A stretch of DNA of 64,000 bases from Streptomyces sp. (GTDB lineage: Bacteria; Actinomycetota; Actinomycetes; Streptomycetales; Streptomycetaceae), in contig NZ_JAPSKN010000003.1 of the NCBI RefSeq assembly GCF_031181705.1, positions 25,056 through 89,055 of the forward strand, given 5' to 3'. The translations under genes were made by a program, and so were the position numbers. The stretch's first letter is position 1. Each line of letters starts with the position of its first letter. Below, piece after piece: positions 1 through 8,158 of the stretch. Below the pieces are notes generated by a model, which was given only the letters and a program-made list of their open reading frames with translations, was not told the origin of the DNA and searched no databases.

Positions 1-67
1 ACGTACCGGACGCCGCCTTCACGTGCCGGTCGGTACCCTCGATCTCCTTGAACGAACGGACAATCAC
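1..67 (-). CDS. ectC: L-ectoine synthase EctC, 5' end only
   Basis: Only the first 22 codons lie in the window; the rest is beyond the left edge. The reading frame from the GTG at 67 begins MIVRSFKEIEGTDRHVK, which I recognise as the conserved N-terminus of actinobacterial ectoine synthase, the cupin enzyme that cyclises N-gamma-acetyl-diaminobutyrate to ectoine in the cytoplasm. It follows ectB on the same strand after 47 nt, with an AGGAGG about 12 nt before the GTG, so the usual ectA-ectB-ectC order is kept. Identification rests on the N-terminus plus context. The end of the gene and any ectD beyond it cannot be seen. Confidence 0.9.
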   Translation of the reverse strand, partial: MIVRSFKEIEGTDRHVKAASGT

Positions 68-114
68 GGTGCTGCGATGCCTCCTAGGTGGGTGGTGCTG
101 TGGTGCCGGTGAGG

Positions 115-1386
115 TCAGGCGGTCTCGCGGACGGCGCGGGCCAGCGTGCTGAGGCCCTCGTCCAGTTCCTCGGGCGTGATGGTGAGCGCGGGAAGCAGTT
201 TCACGACCTCGCTCTCCGGGCCGGACGTCTCGATGAGCAACCCGAGTTCGAAGGCGCGCTTGGCGACCTTGCCGGCGCGGGCCTTGTCGTGGAACTCCAT
301 GCCCCACACCAGGCCGCGGCCCCGGTACTCCTTCACGTCGGCCAGGTTCTCCTCGGTGATGGAGATCAGCGCCTGCTCGACCTGCTCGCCCCGCGTGCGG
401 GTCTGCTTCTCCATCGCGGAGCCGTCGGCCCAGTACGTCTCCAGGGCCGCGGTCGCCGTGACGAACGCGGGGTTGTTGCCGCGGAAGGTGCCGTTGTGCT
501 CGCCGGGCTCCCAGATGTCGAGCTCGGGCTTGAACAGGCACAGCGACATGGGCAGGCCGTAGCCGCTGATGGACTTGGAGACGGTGACGATGTCCGGGGT
601 GATGCCCGCCTCCTCGAAGGAGAAGAACGCGCCGGTGCGGCCGCAGCCCATCTGGATGTCGTCGACGATCAGCAGCATGTCCTGCCGCTCGCACAGGTCG
701 GCCAGCGCGCGCAGCCACTCGGGCCGGGCCACGTTGATGCCGCCCTCGCCCTGCACGGTCTCCACGATCACCGCGGCCGGCTTGTTCAGGCCTGAGCCCT
801 GGTCCTCCAGGAGCCGCTCGAACCACAGGAAGTCCGGGACCTGGCCGTCGAAGTAGTTGTCGAACGGCATCGGTGTGCCGTGCACCAGCGGGATGCCCGC
901 GCCGGCCCGCTTGAAGGCGTTGCCGGTGACGGCCAGCGAGCCCAGCGACATGCCGTGGAAGGCGTTGGTGAACGACACGATCGCCTCGCGCCCCTTCACC
1001 TTCCGCGCCAGCTTCAGCGCGGACTCCACGGCGTTGGTGCCGGTCGGGCCCGGGAACATGACCTTGTACGGCAGGTCGCGCGGGCGCAGCAGCAGGTTCT
1101 GGAAGGTCTCGAGGAAGCGGCGCTTGGCCGTGGTCGACATGTCGAGCCCGTGCGTGACGCCGTCCCGCTCCAGGTAGTCGATCAGCGCGCGTTTCAGGAC
1201 GGGGTTGTTGTGCCCGTAGTTCAGTGACCCCGCTCCGGCGAAGAAGTCGAGGTACTCGTGGCCGTCCTCGTCGTACATGCGGCTGCCCACCGCACGGTCG
1301 AAGACGGTCGGCCAGCCGCGGCAGTAGCTGCGCACCTCGGACTCCAGGGTCTCGAAGACGCTCAGGTCGGGCTGGGTGATGGTCAC
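115..1386 (-). CDS. ectB: Diaminobutyrate--2-oxoglutarate transaminase EctB
   Basis: A 423-residue class III PLP-dependent aminotransferase. In ectoine synthesis it transfers an amino group from glutamate to aspartate semialdehyde to give L-2,4-diaminobutyrate. Family marks include a GPTGTNAVESALKLAR segment, the aspartate of IVDDIQMGCGRTG, and the PLP lysine in VTVSKSISGYG. The frame is open well upstream, but the GTG at 1386 is chosen because AGGAGCG sits about 8 nt before it and the protein then begins VTITQPDLSVFE, as EctB proteins do. It lies between ectA and ectC. The 95-nt spacer from ectA contains an unusual 16-bp tandem repeat. Confidence 0.96.
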   Translation of the reverse strand: MTITQPDLSVFETLESEVRSYCRGWPTVFDRAVGSRMYDEDGHEYLDFFAGAGSLNYGHNNPVLKRALIDYLERDGVTHGLDMSTTAKRRFLETFQNLLLRPRDLPYKVMFPGPTGTNAVESALKLARKVKGREAIVSFTNAFHGMSLGSLAVTGNAFKRAGAGIPLVHGTPMPFDNYFDGQVPDFLWFERLLEDQGSGLNKPAAVIVETVQGEGGINVARPEWLRALADLCERQDMLLIVDDIQMGCGRTGAFFSFEEAGITPDIVTVSKSISGYGLPMSLCLFKPELDIWEPGEHNGTFRGNNPAFVTATAALETYWADGSAMEKQTRTRGEQVEQALISITEENLADVKEYRGRGLVWGMEFHDKARAGKVAKRAFELGLLIETSGPESEVVKLLPALTITPEELDEGLSTLARAVRETA

Positions 1387-1412
1387 GACGAATCGCTCCT
1401 CGGTGCGTGGGG

Positions 1413-1462
1413 GAAGTGTGCGAACTGCGAAGTGTGCGAACTGCGAAGTCTGTGAAGTCTGC
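1413..1462. repeat. 16-bp tandem repeat in the ectA-ectB spacer
   Basis: Two perfect copies of GAAGTGTGCGAACTGC stand head to tail at 1413-1428 and 1429-1444. A degenerate third copy at 1445-1462 itself consists of two near-identical 9-mers. The array sits inside the 95-nt gap between ectA and ectB, within the presumed transcript, so it lengthens the untranslated spacer. I know of no function for it. Confidence 0.9.
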
Positions 1463-1481
1463 GGGGGGCGGGCGGGACGTC

Positions 1482-1988
1482 TCAGCGGGGCAGCGGTCCG
1501 ATGCGGTACAGGACCTCCGGGTCGTGCGGCCCGTCGGGGAACAGGCCCGTGTCGAACAGCACCTCGCGCTCCAGCGGCGCGCCGTGCCGCTCGGCGAAGG
1601 ACGTGAACAGGCGCTCCGAGGCGGCGTTGCCCGGAGTGATGGTCGTCTCCACCGTCGTCACCGCGCGCTCGGCGACGGTCCGCGCGACCAGACCGTCGAG
1701 CAGCGCCGCGGCCAGACCGCGCCCGCGGTGCGCCTCGTCCACGGCCACCTGCCACACCAGCAGGGTGTGCGGGCTGTCCGGTCGCACGTACCCGGTGAGG
1801 AAGCCCATCGGCTCGCCGCGCTCGTCACGCGCGACGGCCGACGTGGCGGCGAAGTCGCGGCACCACAGCAGATAGCTGTAGGACGAGTTCAGGTCGAGAA
1901 CCTTCGAGTCCTTGGCCATCCGCCACAGTGCGGCCCCGTCGGCCACTGTGGGTCGGTCGATTTGCACATCAGCTTGAACGGCGGTCAT
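1482..1988 (-). CDS. ectA: L-2,4-diaminobutyrate acetyltransferase EctA
   Basis: A 168-residue GNAT-fold acetyltransferase that acetylates the gamma-amino group of diaminobutyrate with acetyl-CoA, the second step of ectoine synthesis. The acetyl-CoA-binding signature is seen as the V-x-x-x-x-R-G-x-G-L-A motif in VDEAHRGRGLAAALL. The LDLNSSYSYLLWCRDF block near the N-terminus is typical of EctA. The frame stays open to 2132, but the ATG at 1988 gives the usual start MTAVQADVQIDRPT. The ribosome-binding site is weak (GGGTAAG about 12 nt upstream). It is the first gene of the ect operon and is preceded by 350 nt of relatively AT-rich non-coding DNA. Confidence 0.95.
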   Translation of the reverse strand: MTAVQADVQIDRPTVADGAALWRMAKDSKVLDLNSSYSYLLWCRDFAATSAVARDERGEPMGFLTGYVRPDSPHTLLVWQVAVDEAHRGRGLAAALLDGLVARTVAERAVTTVETTITPGNAASERLFTSFAERHGAPLEREVLFDTGLFPDGPHDPEVLYRIGPLPR

Positions 1989-2338
1989 GCAAATCGAACT
2001 TACCCAGCGATATTCAAAAATGCATCGCCGATCGGGGTTACGGATGACCCCGCTCTGTGTTATCGCGCGAACGCGAGGCTGGGGCGGGAGGTGCGGCGGG
2101 ATGCCCGAGAATGTCCGGGTAATACCGGGCAAAAGGGGCGCTGTGTGTAACGCGTCACAGCCATGTAGCCCCCACGGGATCTGCCGGAATTACCTCGCGA
2201 AAGGTCCTCGAAATCTGCGCGTTTAGGACCTGCAAAAGCGGGCAGAAGAGTACGGGAAGCTATTCTTGGAAGAATTCTTCATTGTGTTCCAGCTTACATG
2301 CGGGCAAACTCGGAAAACACCTGGAATTCACCGGCCGG
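1989..2338 (-). promoter_or_regulatory. Non-coding upstream region of ectA
   Basis: These 350 nt separate ectA from the next gene, which is transcribed on the same strand and ends at 2339. The region is clearly richer in A+T than the flanking genes and must hold the ect promoter. I could not assign convincing -35/-10 hexamers. The main structure is a pair of overlapping dyads at 2262-2280, described separately. Short frames exist on both strands, but none has streptomycete codon use. Confidence 0.6.
2262..2280. repeat. Overlapping inverted repeats built from TTCTT/AAGAA
   Basis: ATTCTT-GG-AAGAAT (2262-2275, perfect 6-bp arms) overlaps the perfect 12-bp palindrome GAAGAATTCTTC (2269-2280). 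The core TTCTT/AAGAA therefore occurs three times in alternating orientation. This is striking in DNA of about 73% G+C. It lies 59 nt past the end of the aminotransferase gene and about 275 nt upstream of ectA. It could be an operator or part of a 3' end; no T-run follows, so a classic terminator is unlikely. Confidence 0.7.
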
Positions 2339-3454
2339 TCACCGGCGGGCCGGGGACCGCCACGCGTCCTCGACAGCCCGCAGCGCCCCCTGCACGTCCA
2401 CCGTCACGCCCTGCTCGGCCAGCGCCGCCCCGAGCGCCGTCAGGCCGGCCCGGACGGCCCCGGGCGTCGCGTCGGCGCCGTAGTGGTTGACCCGGATCAT
2501 CTCCTTGGCCAGCGCACCCCCGCCGGCGGCGATCGGCAGCGCCGGGTCCGCCGCCAGCGCCCGCCCCACCAGCTCCGAGGCGACCACCCCGGCCGGGACG
2601 CGCAGGGTCGTGGCGACCGGAGCCGCGTCCCGGGCCTCGCGCACGTACGGCTCCAGCCCGCCGCCGAGCGCGACCGCCCCGGCGCGGGTGGCCGCAGCGG
2701 CCGACGCGTGCCGCGCCATCACCACGTCCAGGCCCACCGCCTCGATCCGCTCCACGCACGCCTCCAGCGCGAGCATCTCCAACTGCGCCGGAGCGTGCAG
2801 CAGCGCCTTGCGGCCGCCGTCGATCCACCGCTCCTTCCAGTCCAGCAGCGACAGGTACGACCGCCGCGGCGCCCGCGGGTTCCCCGCCATCCGGGCCCAG
2901 GCCCGCTCGCTCACCGACACCGCCGACACCCCGGCCGGGCCGCCCATCGCCTTCTGCGCGCCGATGACGCACAGGTCGACGCCCCACGCGTCCGGCAGCA
3001 CCGGCTCGGCCCCGATCGACGCCACCGCGTCCAGGTAGAACAGCGCCCCGTGCGCCCGCACCACCTCGCCGATCTCCGCGACCGGGTTGGTGTTGCCGGT
3101 GGCCGCCTCCGCGTGCACCAGGGACACGAAGTCGATCTCCGGGTGCGCGGCGAAGGACTCCCGGATCTGCTCGGCGGTCACCGCCGTGTGGAAGGGCACC
3201 GCCAGGTCGATCACCGTCGCGCCGCAGTCCCGCAGCCAGTCGCCGAAGGTCTGCCCGTAGGGGCCCGTGATGACGTTCAGCGCCGTCGTTCCCGGACCGG
3301 CCGTGGCGCGGATCGCGCCCTCCAACGGCAGCAGCGCCTCGCCCTGCATGATCACGACGTCCTGCTCGGTGCTCAGCAGCCGCGCCACACGGTCCTCGAT
3401 CGCGGCGAAACGGTCCGCGCCGAGCGGGGCCAGGTCCAGAAACGGATGCGTCAC
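2339..3454 (-). CDS. Class V aminotransferase (alanine-glyoxylate aminotransferase-like)
   Basis: A 371-residue fold-type I PLP enzyme of the class V aminotransferase family. The PLP lysine is seen in VIGAQKAMGGPAGVSAVS and the aspartate that contacts the pyridine nitrogen in FYLDAVASIGAEP. Close families use alanine or serine with glyoxylate or pyruvate; the real substrate cannot be read from sequence. The GTG at 3454 is preferred because GAAGAGAG lies 7 nt before it; a GTG at 3475 has no such site. It is transcribed away from the amidohydrolase at 3591, leaving a 136-nt divergent promoter region. It lies upstream of the ect genes on the same strand but far enough away to have its own unit. 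Confidence 0.88.
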   Translation of the reverse strand: MTHPFLDLAPLGADRFAAIEDRVARLLSTEQDVVIMQGEALLPLEGAIRATAGPGTTALNVITGPYGQTFGDWLRDCGATVIDLAVPFHTAVTAEQIRESFAAHPEIDFVSLVHAEAATGNTNPVAEIGEVVRAHGALFYLDAVASIGAEPVLPDAWGVDLCVIGAQKAMGGPAGVSAVSVSERAWARMAGNPRAPRRSYLSLLDWKERWIDGGRKALLHAPAQLEMLALEACVERIEAVGLDVVMARHASAAAATRAGAVALGGGLEPYVREARDAAPVATTLRVPAGVVASELVGRALAADPALPIAAGGGALAKEMIRVNHYGADATPGAVRAGLTALGAALAEQGVTVDVQGALRAVEDAWRSPARR

Positions 3455-3590
3455 AGCAATGCTCTCTTCACTCACAGGTTCGACGGCAACGAGGGTAACC
3501 GGCGGGTACCGCGCCCCCCGTACGCGAGGCCCAGGGGGGACCGCCCGCCCCCCTGCGAGGTGCCGCCCGCGGCTCACTAAGGTGCCGTGC

Positions 3591-4688
3591 ATGAGCGATC
3601 ACGCGGTGCTGCACGTGAAGGGACGGGTGCTCGTCGGGCCCGAGGACGTCCGGGACGAACTGTGGGTCGTCGACGGCCGTATCTCCTACGACCGGCCGGC
3701 CGGTGCCCGCGACGTCCGCACGGTCGAGGGCTGGGCGCTGCCCGGCCTCGTCGACGCGCACTGCCACGTCGGGCTCGACCGGCACGGCGCGGTCCCGCGG
3801 GACGTCGCCGAGCAGCAGGCGCTGACCGACCGGGACGCGGGCACCCTGCTGATCCGCGACGCGGGCTCGCCCTCCGACACCCGCTGGGTCGACGACCGCG
3901 AGGACCTGCCGAAGATCATCCGTGCGGGGCGGCACATCGCCCGCACCCGGCGCTACATCCGCAACTACGCCTGGGAGATCGAACCGGACGACCTGGTCGC
4001 CTACGTCGCCCAGGAGGCCCGGCGCGGCGACGGCTGGGTCAAGCTGGTCGGCGACTGGATCGACCGCGACCTCGGCGATCTGTCGGCCTGCTGGCCCCGC
4101 GGCGCGGTGGAGGCGGCGATCGCCGAGGCGCACCGGCTCGGCGCCCGCGTCACCGCGCACTGCTTCGCCGAGAGCTCCCTGCGCGACCTCGTCGAGGCGG
4201 GCATCGACTGCATCGAGCACGCGACGGGCCTGACCGAGGACCTCGTCCCGCTGTTCGCCGAGCGGGGCGTCGCCATCGTGCCGACCCTCGTCAACATCGC
4301 CACCTTCCCGCGGCTCGCCGACGGCGGCGAGGCCAAGTTCCCGCGCTGGTCGGCTCATATGCGCCGGCTCCACGCCCGCCGCTACGACACGGTCCGGGGC
4401 GCCTACGACGCCGGGATCCCCGTCTTCGTCGGCACCGACGCCGGCGGCGGACTCGCCCACGGCCTGGCGGCGGCCGAGGTCGCCGAACTGGTCACCGCGG
4501 GCATCCCGCCCGTCGAGGCCCTGGCGGCCGGCACCTGGAAGGCGCGCGCCTGGCTCGGCCGGCCCGGCCTGGACGAGGGCGCCCCGGCCGACCTCGTCGT
4601 CTACGACGAGGACCCGCGCGCGGACGTGCGCGTGCTGGCGGCCCCGCGTCGGGTGGTGCTCAACGGGCGTGTGGTGGGCGGGGCGTGA
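3591..4688 (+). CDS. Amidohydrolase family protein
   Basis: A 365-residue metal-dependent hydrolase of the amidohydrolase superfamily (imidazolonepropionase/prolidase-like branch). The metal-binding H-x-H is seen in GLVDAHCHVGLDRHG, followed by further ligands in ARVTAHCFAE and IDCIEHATG and the late catalytic aspartate in FVGTDAGGGLAHG. The C-terminus returns to the small beta-sandwich with the LDEGAPADLVVYDEDPRAD motif common to this family. The substrate is not evident. The start ATG follows AAGG/GGTG. It is divergent from the class V aminotransferase and is followed by a 152-nt gap before the cell-surface protein gene. Confidence 0.9.
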   Translation: MSDHAVLHVKGRVLVGPEDVRDELWVVDGRISYDRPAGARDVRTVEGWALPGLVDAHCHVGLDRHGAVPRDVAEQQALTDRDAGTLLIRDAGSPSDTRWVDDREDLPKIIRAGRHIARTRRYIRNYAWEIEPDDLVAYVAQEARRGDGWVKLVGDWIDRDLGDLSACWPRGAVEAAIAEAHRLGARVTAHCFAESSLRDLVEAGIDCIEHATGLTEDLVPLFAERGVAIVPTLVNIATFPRLADGGEAKFPRWSAHMRRLHARRYDTVRGAYDAGIPVFVGTDAGGGLAHGLAAAEVAELVTAGIPPVEALAAGTWKARAWLGRPGLDEGAPADLVVYDEDPRADVRVLAAPRRVVLNGRVVGGA

Positions 4689-4732
4689 GGGCCACGCCGG
4701 GGAACGCCTGTGCCGCGAGATTCGCATCCATT

Positions 4733-4744
4733 GGCGATATCGCC
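4733..4744. promoter_or_regulatory. Perfect 12-bp palindrome upstream of the surface protein gene
   Basis: GGCGATATCGCC is a perfect palindrome in the 152-nt spacer before the GTG at 4841, followed directly by a small CCCC-GTT-GGGG dyad. The position would fit an operator, but no known binding protein can be named. Confidence 0.35.
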
Positions 4745-4840
4745 CCGTTGGGGTGAAGCGCTGTCGGATCGCTGACGGGGGGCGCGCGGCGGGGTGATTC
4801 TGTCCGGGTCCCGAGCCTGTCTCTTCTGGGAGTCCCCGCC

Positions 4841-5734
4841 GTGAACAGCACTTCCTTCCGCATGCCCGCACACCGTCTGGCGGTCCTCGCCACGGCGACG
4901 GCCCTCGCCGCCGGACCCGCGGTCCTGGCCGGCGCGAGCCCGGCGCACGCCACCGGCGACCACGGGCGCGCGAGCGCCGCCGTCCTGCGCACCGGCCTCG
5001 ACGTCTCGCTGCTGAACAAGTCGGTCAACGCCCCGCTGGCCGTCTCCCTCAACGAGGTCGAGGCCCCGGGCAGCGCCGAGAAGACCACGCTGACGGCCCG
5101 TCTGGACGCGGTGGACGGCGGCCGGCCGTTCAGCGTGCTGCGCGCGGAGGTGGCCCGGGCGACGGCCACCACGACCGCCGCGAAGGCCGAGGGGAAGACC
5201 ACCCTGGCCCACGCCCGCCTGCACGTCCCGGGCCTGCCGCTGCTGTCGCTGATCGAGATCGAGCAGGTCACCTCCACGGCCACGTGCGAGGTGGGGAGGA
5301 AGCCGGTCGCCACGACCGACCTGCCCGGCTCGGTCACCGTGCTGGGCAAGCGCGTGAACCTGACCGCCGGCGGCCCGACCGACGTCACGGTGCCGGGCGT
5401 CGGCGAGGTGCGCCTGGACCTGTCGAACACCCGGACGACGGCCCGCTCGGCCGCCGCCACCGCCCTCGAACTCAAGGTCTCCGTCAACCCGCTGAAGCTG
5501 AACGTCGCCGAGGTCGACGGCACGCTCACCCTGGCCGAGGCGACCTGCAAGACTCCCAGCCCCGCGACGACCCCCTCCGCCCCACCCGCCGGCATCGAGC
5601 CCCAGGGCGCCCCCGCAGAGGCCGACCTGGCCGAGACGGGCGGCGGTTCGTCGACGCCCTACCTCGTGGGCGGCGCGGTGGTCTTGCTGGCCGGGGGCGG
5701 GGGAGCGGTGCTCCTGGCCCGGCGGCGCGGGTGA
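4841..5734 (+). CDS. Secreted, sortase-anchored surface protein (LAETG motif)
   Basis: A 297-residue exported protein. Residues 1-38 form a signal peptide with a hydrophobic core (LAVLATATALAAGPAVLAG) and a likely cleavage after PAHA. The C-terminus carries LAETG at about 263-267, then a hydrophobic helix and an ARRRG tail. This is the arrangement recognised by class E sortases of Streptomyces, which prefer LAxTG and link proteins to the peptidoglycan. Between them lies a Thr/Ala-rich ectodomain with two cysteines (about residues 148 and 239). The start is GTG with GGGAG about 9 nt upstream. The ectodomain function is unknown. A tandem-repeat tract begins within the last codons of the gene. 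Confidence 0.88.
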   Translation: MNSTSFRMPAHRLAVLATATALAAGPAVLAGASPAHATGDHGRASAAVLRTGLDVSLLNKSVNAPLAVSLNEVEAPGSAEKTTLTARLDAVDGGRPFSVLRAEVARATATTTAAKAEGKTTLAHARLHVPGLPLLSLIEIEQVTSTATCEVGRKPVATTDLPGSVTVLGKRVNLTAGGPTDVTVPGVGEVRLDLSNTRTTARSAAATALELKVSVNPLKLNVAEVDGTLTLAEATCKTPSPATTPSAPPAGIEPQGAPAEADLAETGGGSSTPYLVGGAVVLLAGGGGAVLLARRRG

Positions 5735-6053
5735 CGCCGTAGCCGGGCGTCGCCGGTGTCGTCGCAGGCTGGCGGCGCGGGTGACGCTGCAGCCCGGCGC
5801 CGCGGCTGCTTCGCGGCCGGCTTCGCGGGTGTCGCCGCAAGCTGGCGGCGTGGCCGGCGCCGCGGCCCGGCGTCGCGGGGGTCGCCGCAGTGGGCCCCGT
5901 GTCGTCCTGGCCGGGGCGGCGGCCGCACGGGGACCCGATCGACCGGGCCGAGGGGGCGGACCTCGAGGGGGCCCATCGTCCTGGCCGGGGCGGCGGCCGC
6001 ACGGGGACCCGATCGATCCGGCCGTGACGGCGACGGCACGGGGACCCGATCGA
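5721..6053. repeat. Degenerate GC-rich tandem repeats in a 440-nt intergenic region
   Basis: The 440 nt between the surface protein and the cobC-like gene hold no convincing gene and are largely made of repeats. GGCGGCGCGGGTGACGC occurs at 5721-5737, spanning the surface protein's stop, and again at 5771-5787. A 41-bp block at 5902-5942 recurs without change at 5976-6016, and its last 18 bases recur at 6036-6053. Flanking words such as GTCGCCGCA and GGCCGG also repeat. It looks like slipped-strand duplication of a gene end and spacer. Both flanking genes end here, so transcription must also terminate in this stretch. Confidence 0.85.
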
Positions 6054-6174
6054 CCCCGGCCGAAGGGGCGGGCCGCACGGGCATCCCGTGCCCCGGGGGA
6101 GGGAGACCGCGGCGCGTGCCCTCCGCGGTCGTGCGGAACCTCGCGTGCTCGGGGGCTCACGCCACAGCGCCCGG

Positions 6175-7230
6175 TCAGCTCCTCAGGGCCCGCTCCAGCG
6201 CCGTCAGGAAGCCGTCGACGGTCGTGCGGTCCCGGACCGCCAGGCGCAGCCACTCCTCGTCCAGGCCCGGGAACGTGTCCCCGCGGCGCACGGCGTAGCC
6301 GAGGTCGCGCAGGCGGCGGCGCACGGCCCCCGCCCGCGGCAGGCGGATCAGCAGGAACGGGCCCTGCGCGGGTTCGACCACCCGCAGCCCGGCCGGGGTG
6401 AAGCGGGCCAGGCCGGCCAGCAGGTACGCGCGGTCCGCCGCGACGCGGTGGGCCGCGTGCGCGGCCTCGGTCACCGCCCGGGGCGCCACGCACGCCTCGG
6501 CCGCCGCCAGCGCCGGTGTCGACACCGGCCACAGCGGCTGGGCCCGCTCCAGGTCCGCCACGGTCTCGGGCGCCGCCAGCACGTACCCGATGCGCAGCCC
6601 GGCCAGCCCCCAGGTCTTGGTCAGGCTGCGCAGCACCACGAGACCGGGCACGTCGACCCGCCCGGCCAGGGACTCCCGTTCACCGGGCACGGCGTCCATG
6701 AACGCCTCGTCCACCACGAGCACCCGCCCGGGCCGCGCGAGGGAGGCCACGGCGTCCGCCGCGTGCAGCACCGACGTCGGGTTCGTGGGGTTGCCGATCA
6801 CCACGAGGTCCGCGTCCTCGGGGACGGCCGCCGGGTCGAGCCGGAAGCCGTCCTCCTCCCGCAGCAGCACCCGCCCGACCGTGTGCCCCGCGTCCCGCAG
6901 CGCCGCCTCCGGCTCCGTGAACTGCGGATGCACCACGACCGGCCGCCGTACCTTCAGCGCCCGGGCCAGCAGCACGAACGCCTCCGCGGCGCCCGCCGTC
7001 AGCAGCACCCGCTCCACCGGCACACCGTGCCGCGCCGCCACCGCCGCGCGCGCCGCCCGCCCGTCCGGGTAGGCGGCCAGTCCGGTGAGCGACGCCGCGA
7101 TGTGCTCCCGCAGCCACACCGGCGGCGTGTCCGCGCGGACGTTCACGGCCAGGTCGACCAGCGAGCCGCCGTGGTCCCGGACCTCCGCGTCCCCGTGGTG
7201 GCGCAGGTCGTGCCCGCTGTCAGCGCGCAT
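6175..7230 (-). CDS. cobC: CobC-like aminotransferase / threonine-phosphate decarboxylase
   Basis: A 351-residue fold-type I PLP enzyme of the histidinol-phosphate aminotransferase class, with the PLP lysine at about 205 in SLTKTWGLAGLRIGY and the aspartate in VLVVDEAFMD. Members encoded in cobalamin operons make the aminopropanol arm by decarboxylating L-threonine-O-3-phosphate, which is the inferred role. It is the last gene of the cob operon. The ATG at 7230 lies inside the cbiX coding end (11-nt overlap), so translation is probably coupled; a longer frame to 7269 exists but would overlap cbiX more. A histidinol-phosphate or other aminotransferase activity cannot be excluded on sequence alone. 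Confidence 0.85.
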   Translation of the reverse strand: MRADSGHDLRHHGDAEVRDHGGSLVDLAVNVRADTPPVWLREHIAASLTGLAAYPDGRAARAAVAARHGVPVERVLLTAGAAEAFVLLARALKVRRPVVVHPQFTEPEAALRDAGHTVGRVLLREEDGFRLDPAAVPEDADLVVIGNPTNPTSVLHAADAVASLARPGRVLVVDEAFMDAVPGERESLAGRVDVPGLVVLRSLTKTWGLAGLRIGYVLAAPETVADLERAQPLWPVSTPALAAAEACVAPRAVTEAAHAAHRVAADRAYLLAGLARFTPAGLRVVEPAQGPFLLIRLPRAGAVRRRLRDLGYAVRRGDTFPGLDEEWLRLAVRDRTTVDGFLTALERALRS

Positions 7231-8158
7231 GCGAGTGCGCGCCGTGGTGATGACCGTGCCCGTGGCCATGACCGTGGTGGTGGTCGTCGTCGTCCGGGTG
7301 GAAGTGCGGCTGCTGCGGCATCCCCACCTTGTCCTCGAAGCCAGGCAGCGCGATGCGGTACACGCACGAGTCGCAGTTCATCCGCAGGTCGCCCTTGACG
7401 GCCTCCTCGTACCGCTCCCACACCAGGTCCAGCAGCTCCGGCTCGGGACCGATGACGTCGGCCGAGCGCACCTCGACCTCCGGGTGCGCGGCCGCCCAGC
7501 CCTCCGTCTGCTGCCGCACCCGGTCCGGCAGGATGCCCGTGAACAGGAAGTAGGGCAGTACCACGATCCGGCGGGCGCCCAGCCGCACGCACCGGTCGAG
7601 CCCGCTCGGCACGTCCGGCGCCGCCAGCGACACGAACGCCGTCTCCACGCCCGCGTAGCCGCGCCCCTCCCACAGCAGCCGCGCCGCCTTGTGCACCTCG
7701 GCGTTGGCGTCCGGGTCCGTCGACCCGCGCCCCACCAGCAGCACCGTCACCTCGGACCGGTCCCCGGGCGTGCGCCCGGGGCCGGCGCCCAGCGCCTCGT
7801 CCAGCCGCCGCTCCAGCACGCTCAGCAGCGCCGGGTGCGGGCCGAGGGGACGCCCGTAGGTGTACGAGATGCCGGGGTGGCGCTCCTTCTCGCGGGCCAG
7901 CGCGGCCGGGATGTCGCCCTTGGCGTGCCCGGCCGACACCAGCATCAGCGGCACGGCGGCGAAGCGCCGCACGCCCCGCTCCACGAGTTCGGTCACGGCC
8001 TCGCCCAGCGGCGGCGGGGACAGTTCGATGAAGCCGCCCGCGACGGGCAGTTCGGGGTGGCGGGCCCCCAGCTCCCGTACGAAGTCGCGGAACGCCTCGG
8101 CTCCGGCGTCGTCCCGGGTGCCGTGGCCGGCGATGAGCAGGGCGGGCGGGGTGGTCAC
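7220..8158 (-). CDS. cbiX: Sirohydrochlorin chelatase CbiX with histidine-rich tail
   Basis: A 312-residue long-form CbiX, with two repeated chelatase halves. It inserts cobalt (or iron) into sirohydrochlorin. The first half shows LLIAGHGTRDDAGAEAF and VPLMLVSAGHAKGDI; the second VTVLLVGRGSTDPDANAE and VVLPYFLFTGILPDRV. A conserved CDSCVYR segment follows. The last 28 residues are remarkable: 13 histidines and four aspartates, mostly as DDDD, HHH and HG repeats, suggesting a metal-storage or metal-delivery tail. The GTG at 8158 has AGGAG about 8 nt upstream and overlaps the cobH stop by 4 nt. The enzyme coexists in this operon with the late chelatase CobN. Confidence 0.93.
   Translation of the reverse strand: MTTPPALLIAGHGTRDDAGAEAFRDFVRELGARHPELPVAGGFIELSPPPLGEAVTELVERGVRRFAAVPLMLVSAGHAKGDIPAALAREKERHPGISYTYGRPLGPHPALLSVLERRLDEALGAGPGRTPGDRSEVTVLLVGRGSTDPDANAEVHKAARLLWEGRGYAGVETAFVSLAAPDVPSGLDRCVRLGARRIVVLPYFLFTGILPDRVRQQTEGWAAAHPEVEVRSADVIGPEPELLDLVWERYEEAVKGDLRMNCDSCVYRIALPGFEDKVGMPQQPHFHPDDDDHHHGHGHGHGHHHGAHSHAR

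Noticed and set aside
88..1755. Long open frames on the plus strand and other frames over ectB
   Set aside because: High G+C makes shadow frames open. They lack family motifs and show inverted codon bias; the minus-strand gene is certain.
1987..2226. 79-codon plus-strand frame upstream of ectA
   Set aside because: No streptomycete codon bias, no ribosome-binding site, and it overlaps the ect promoter region.
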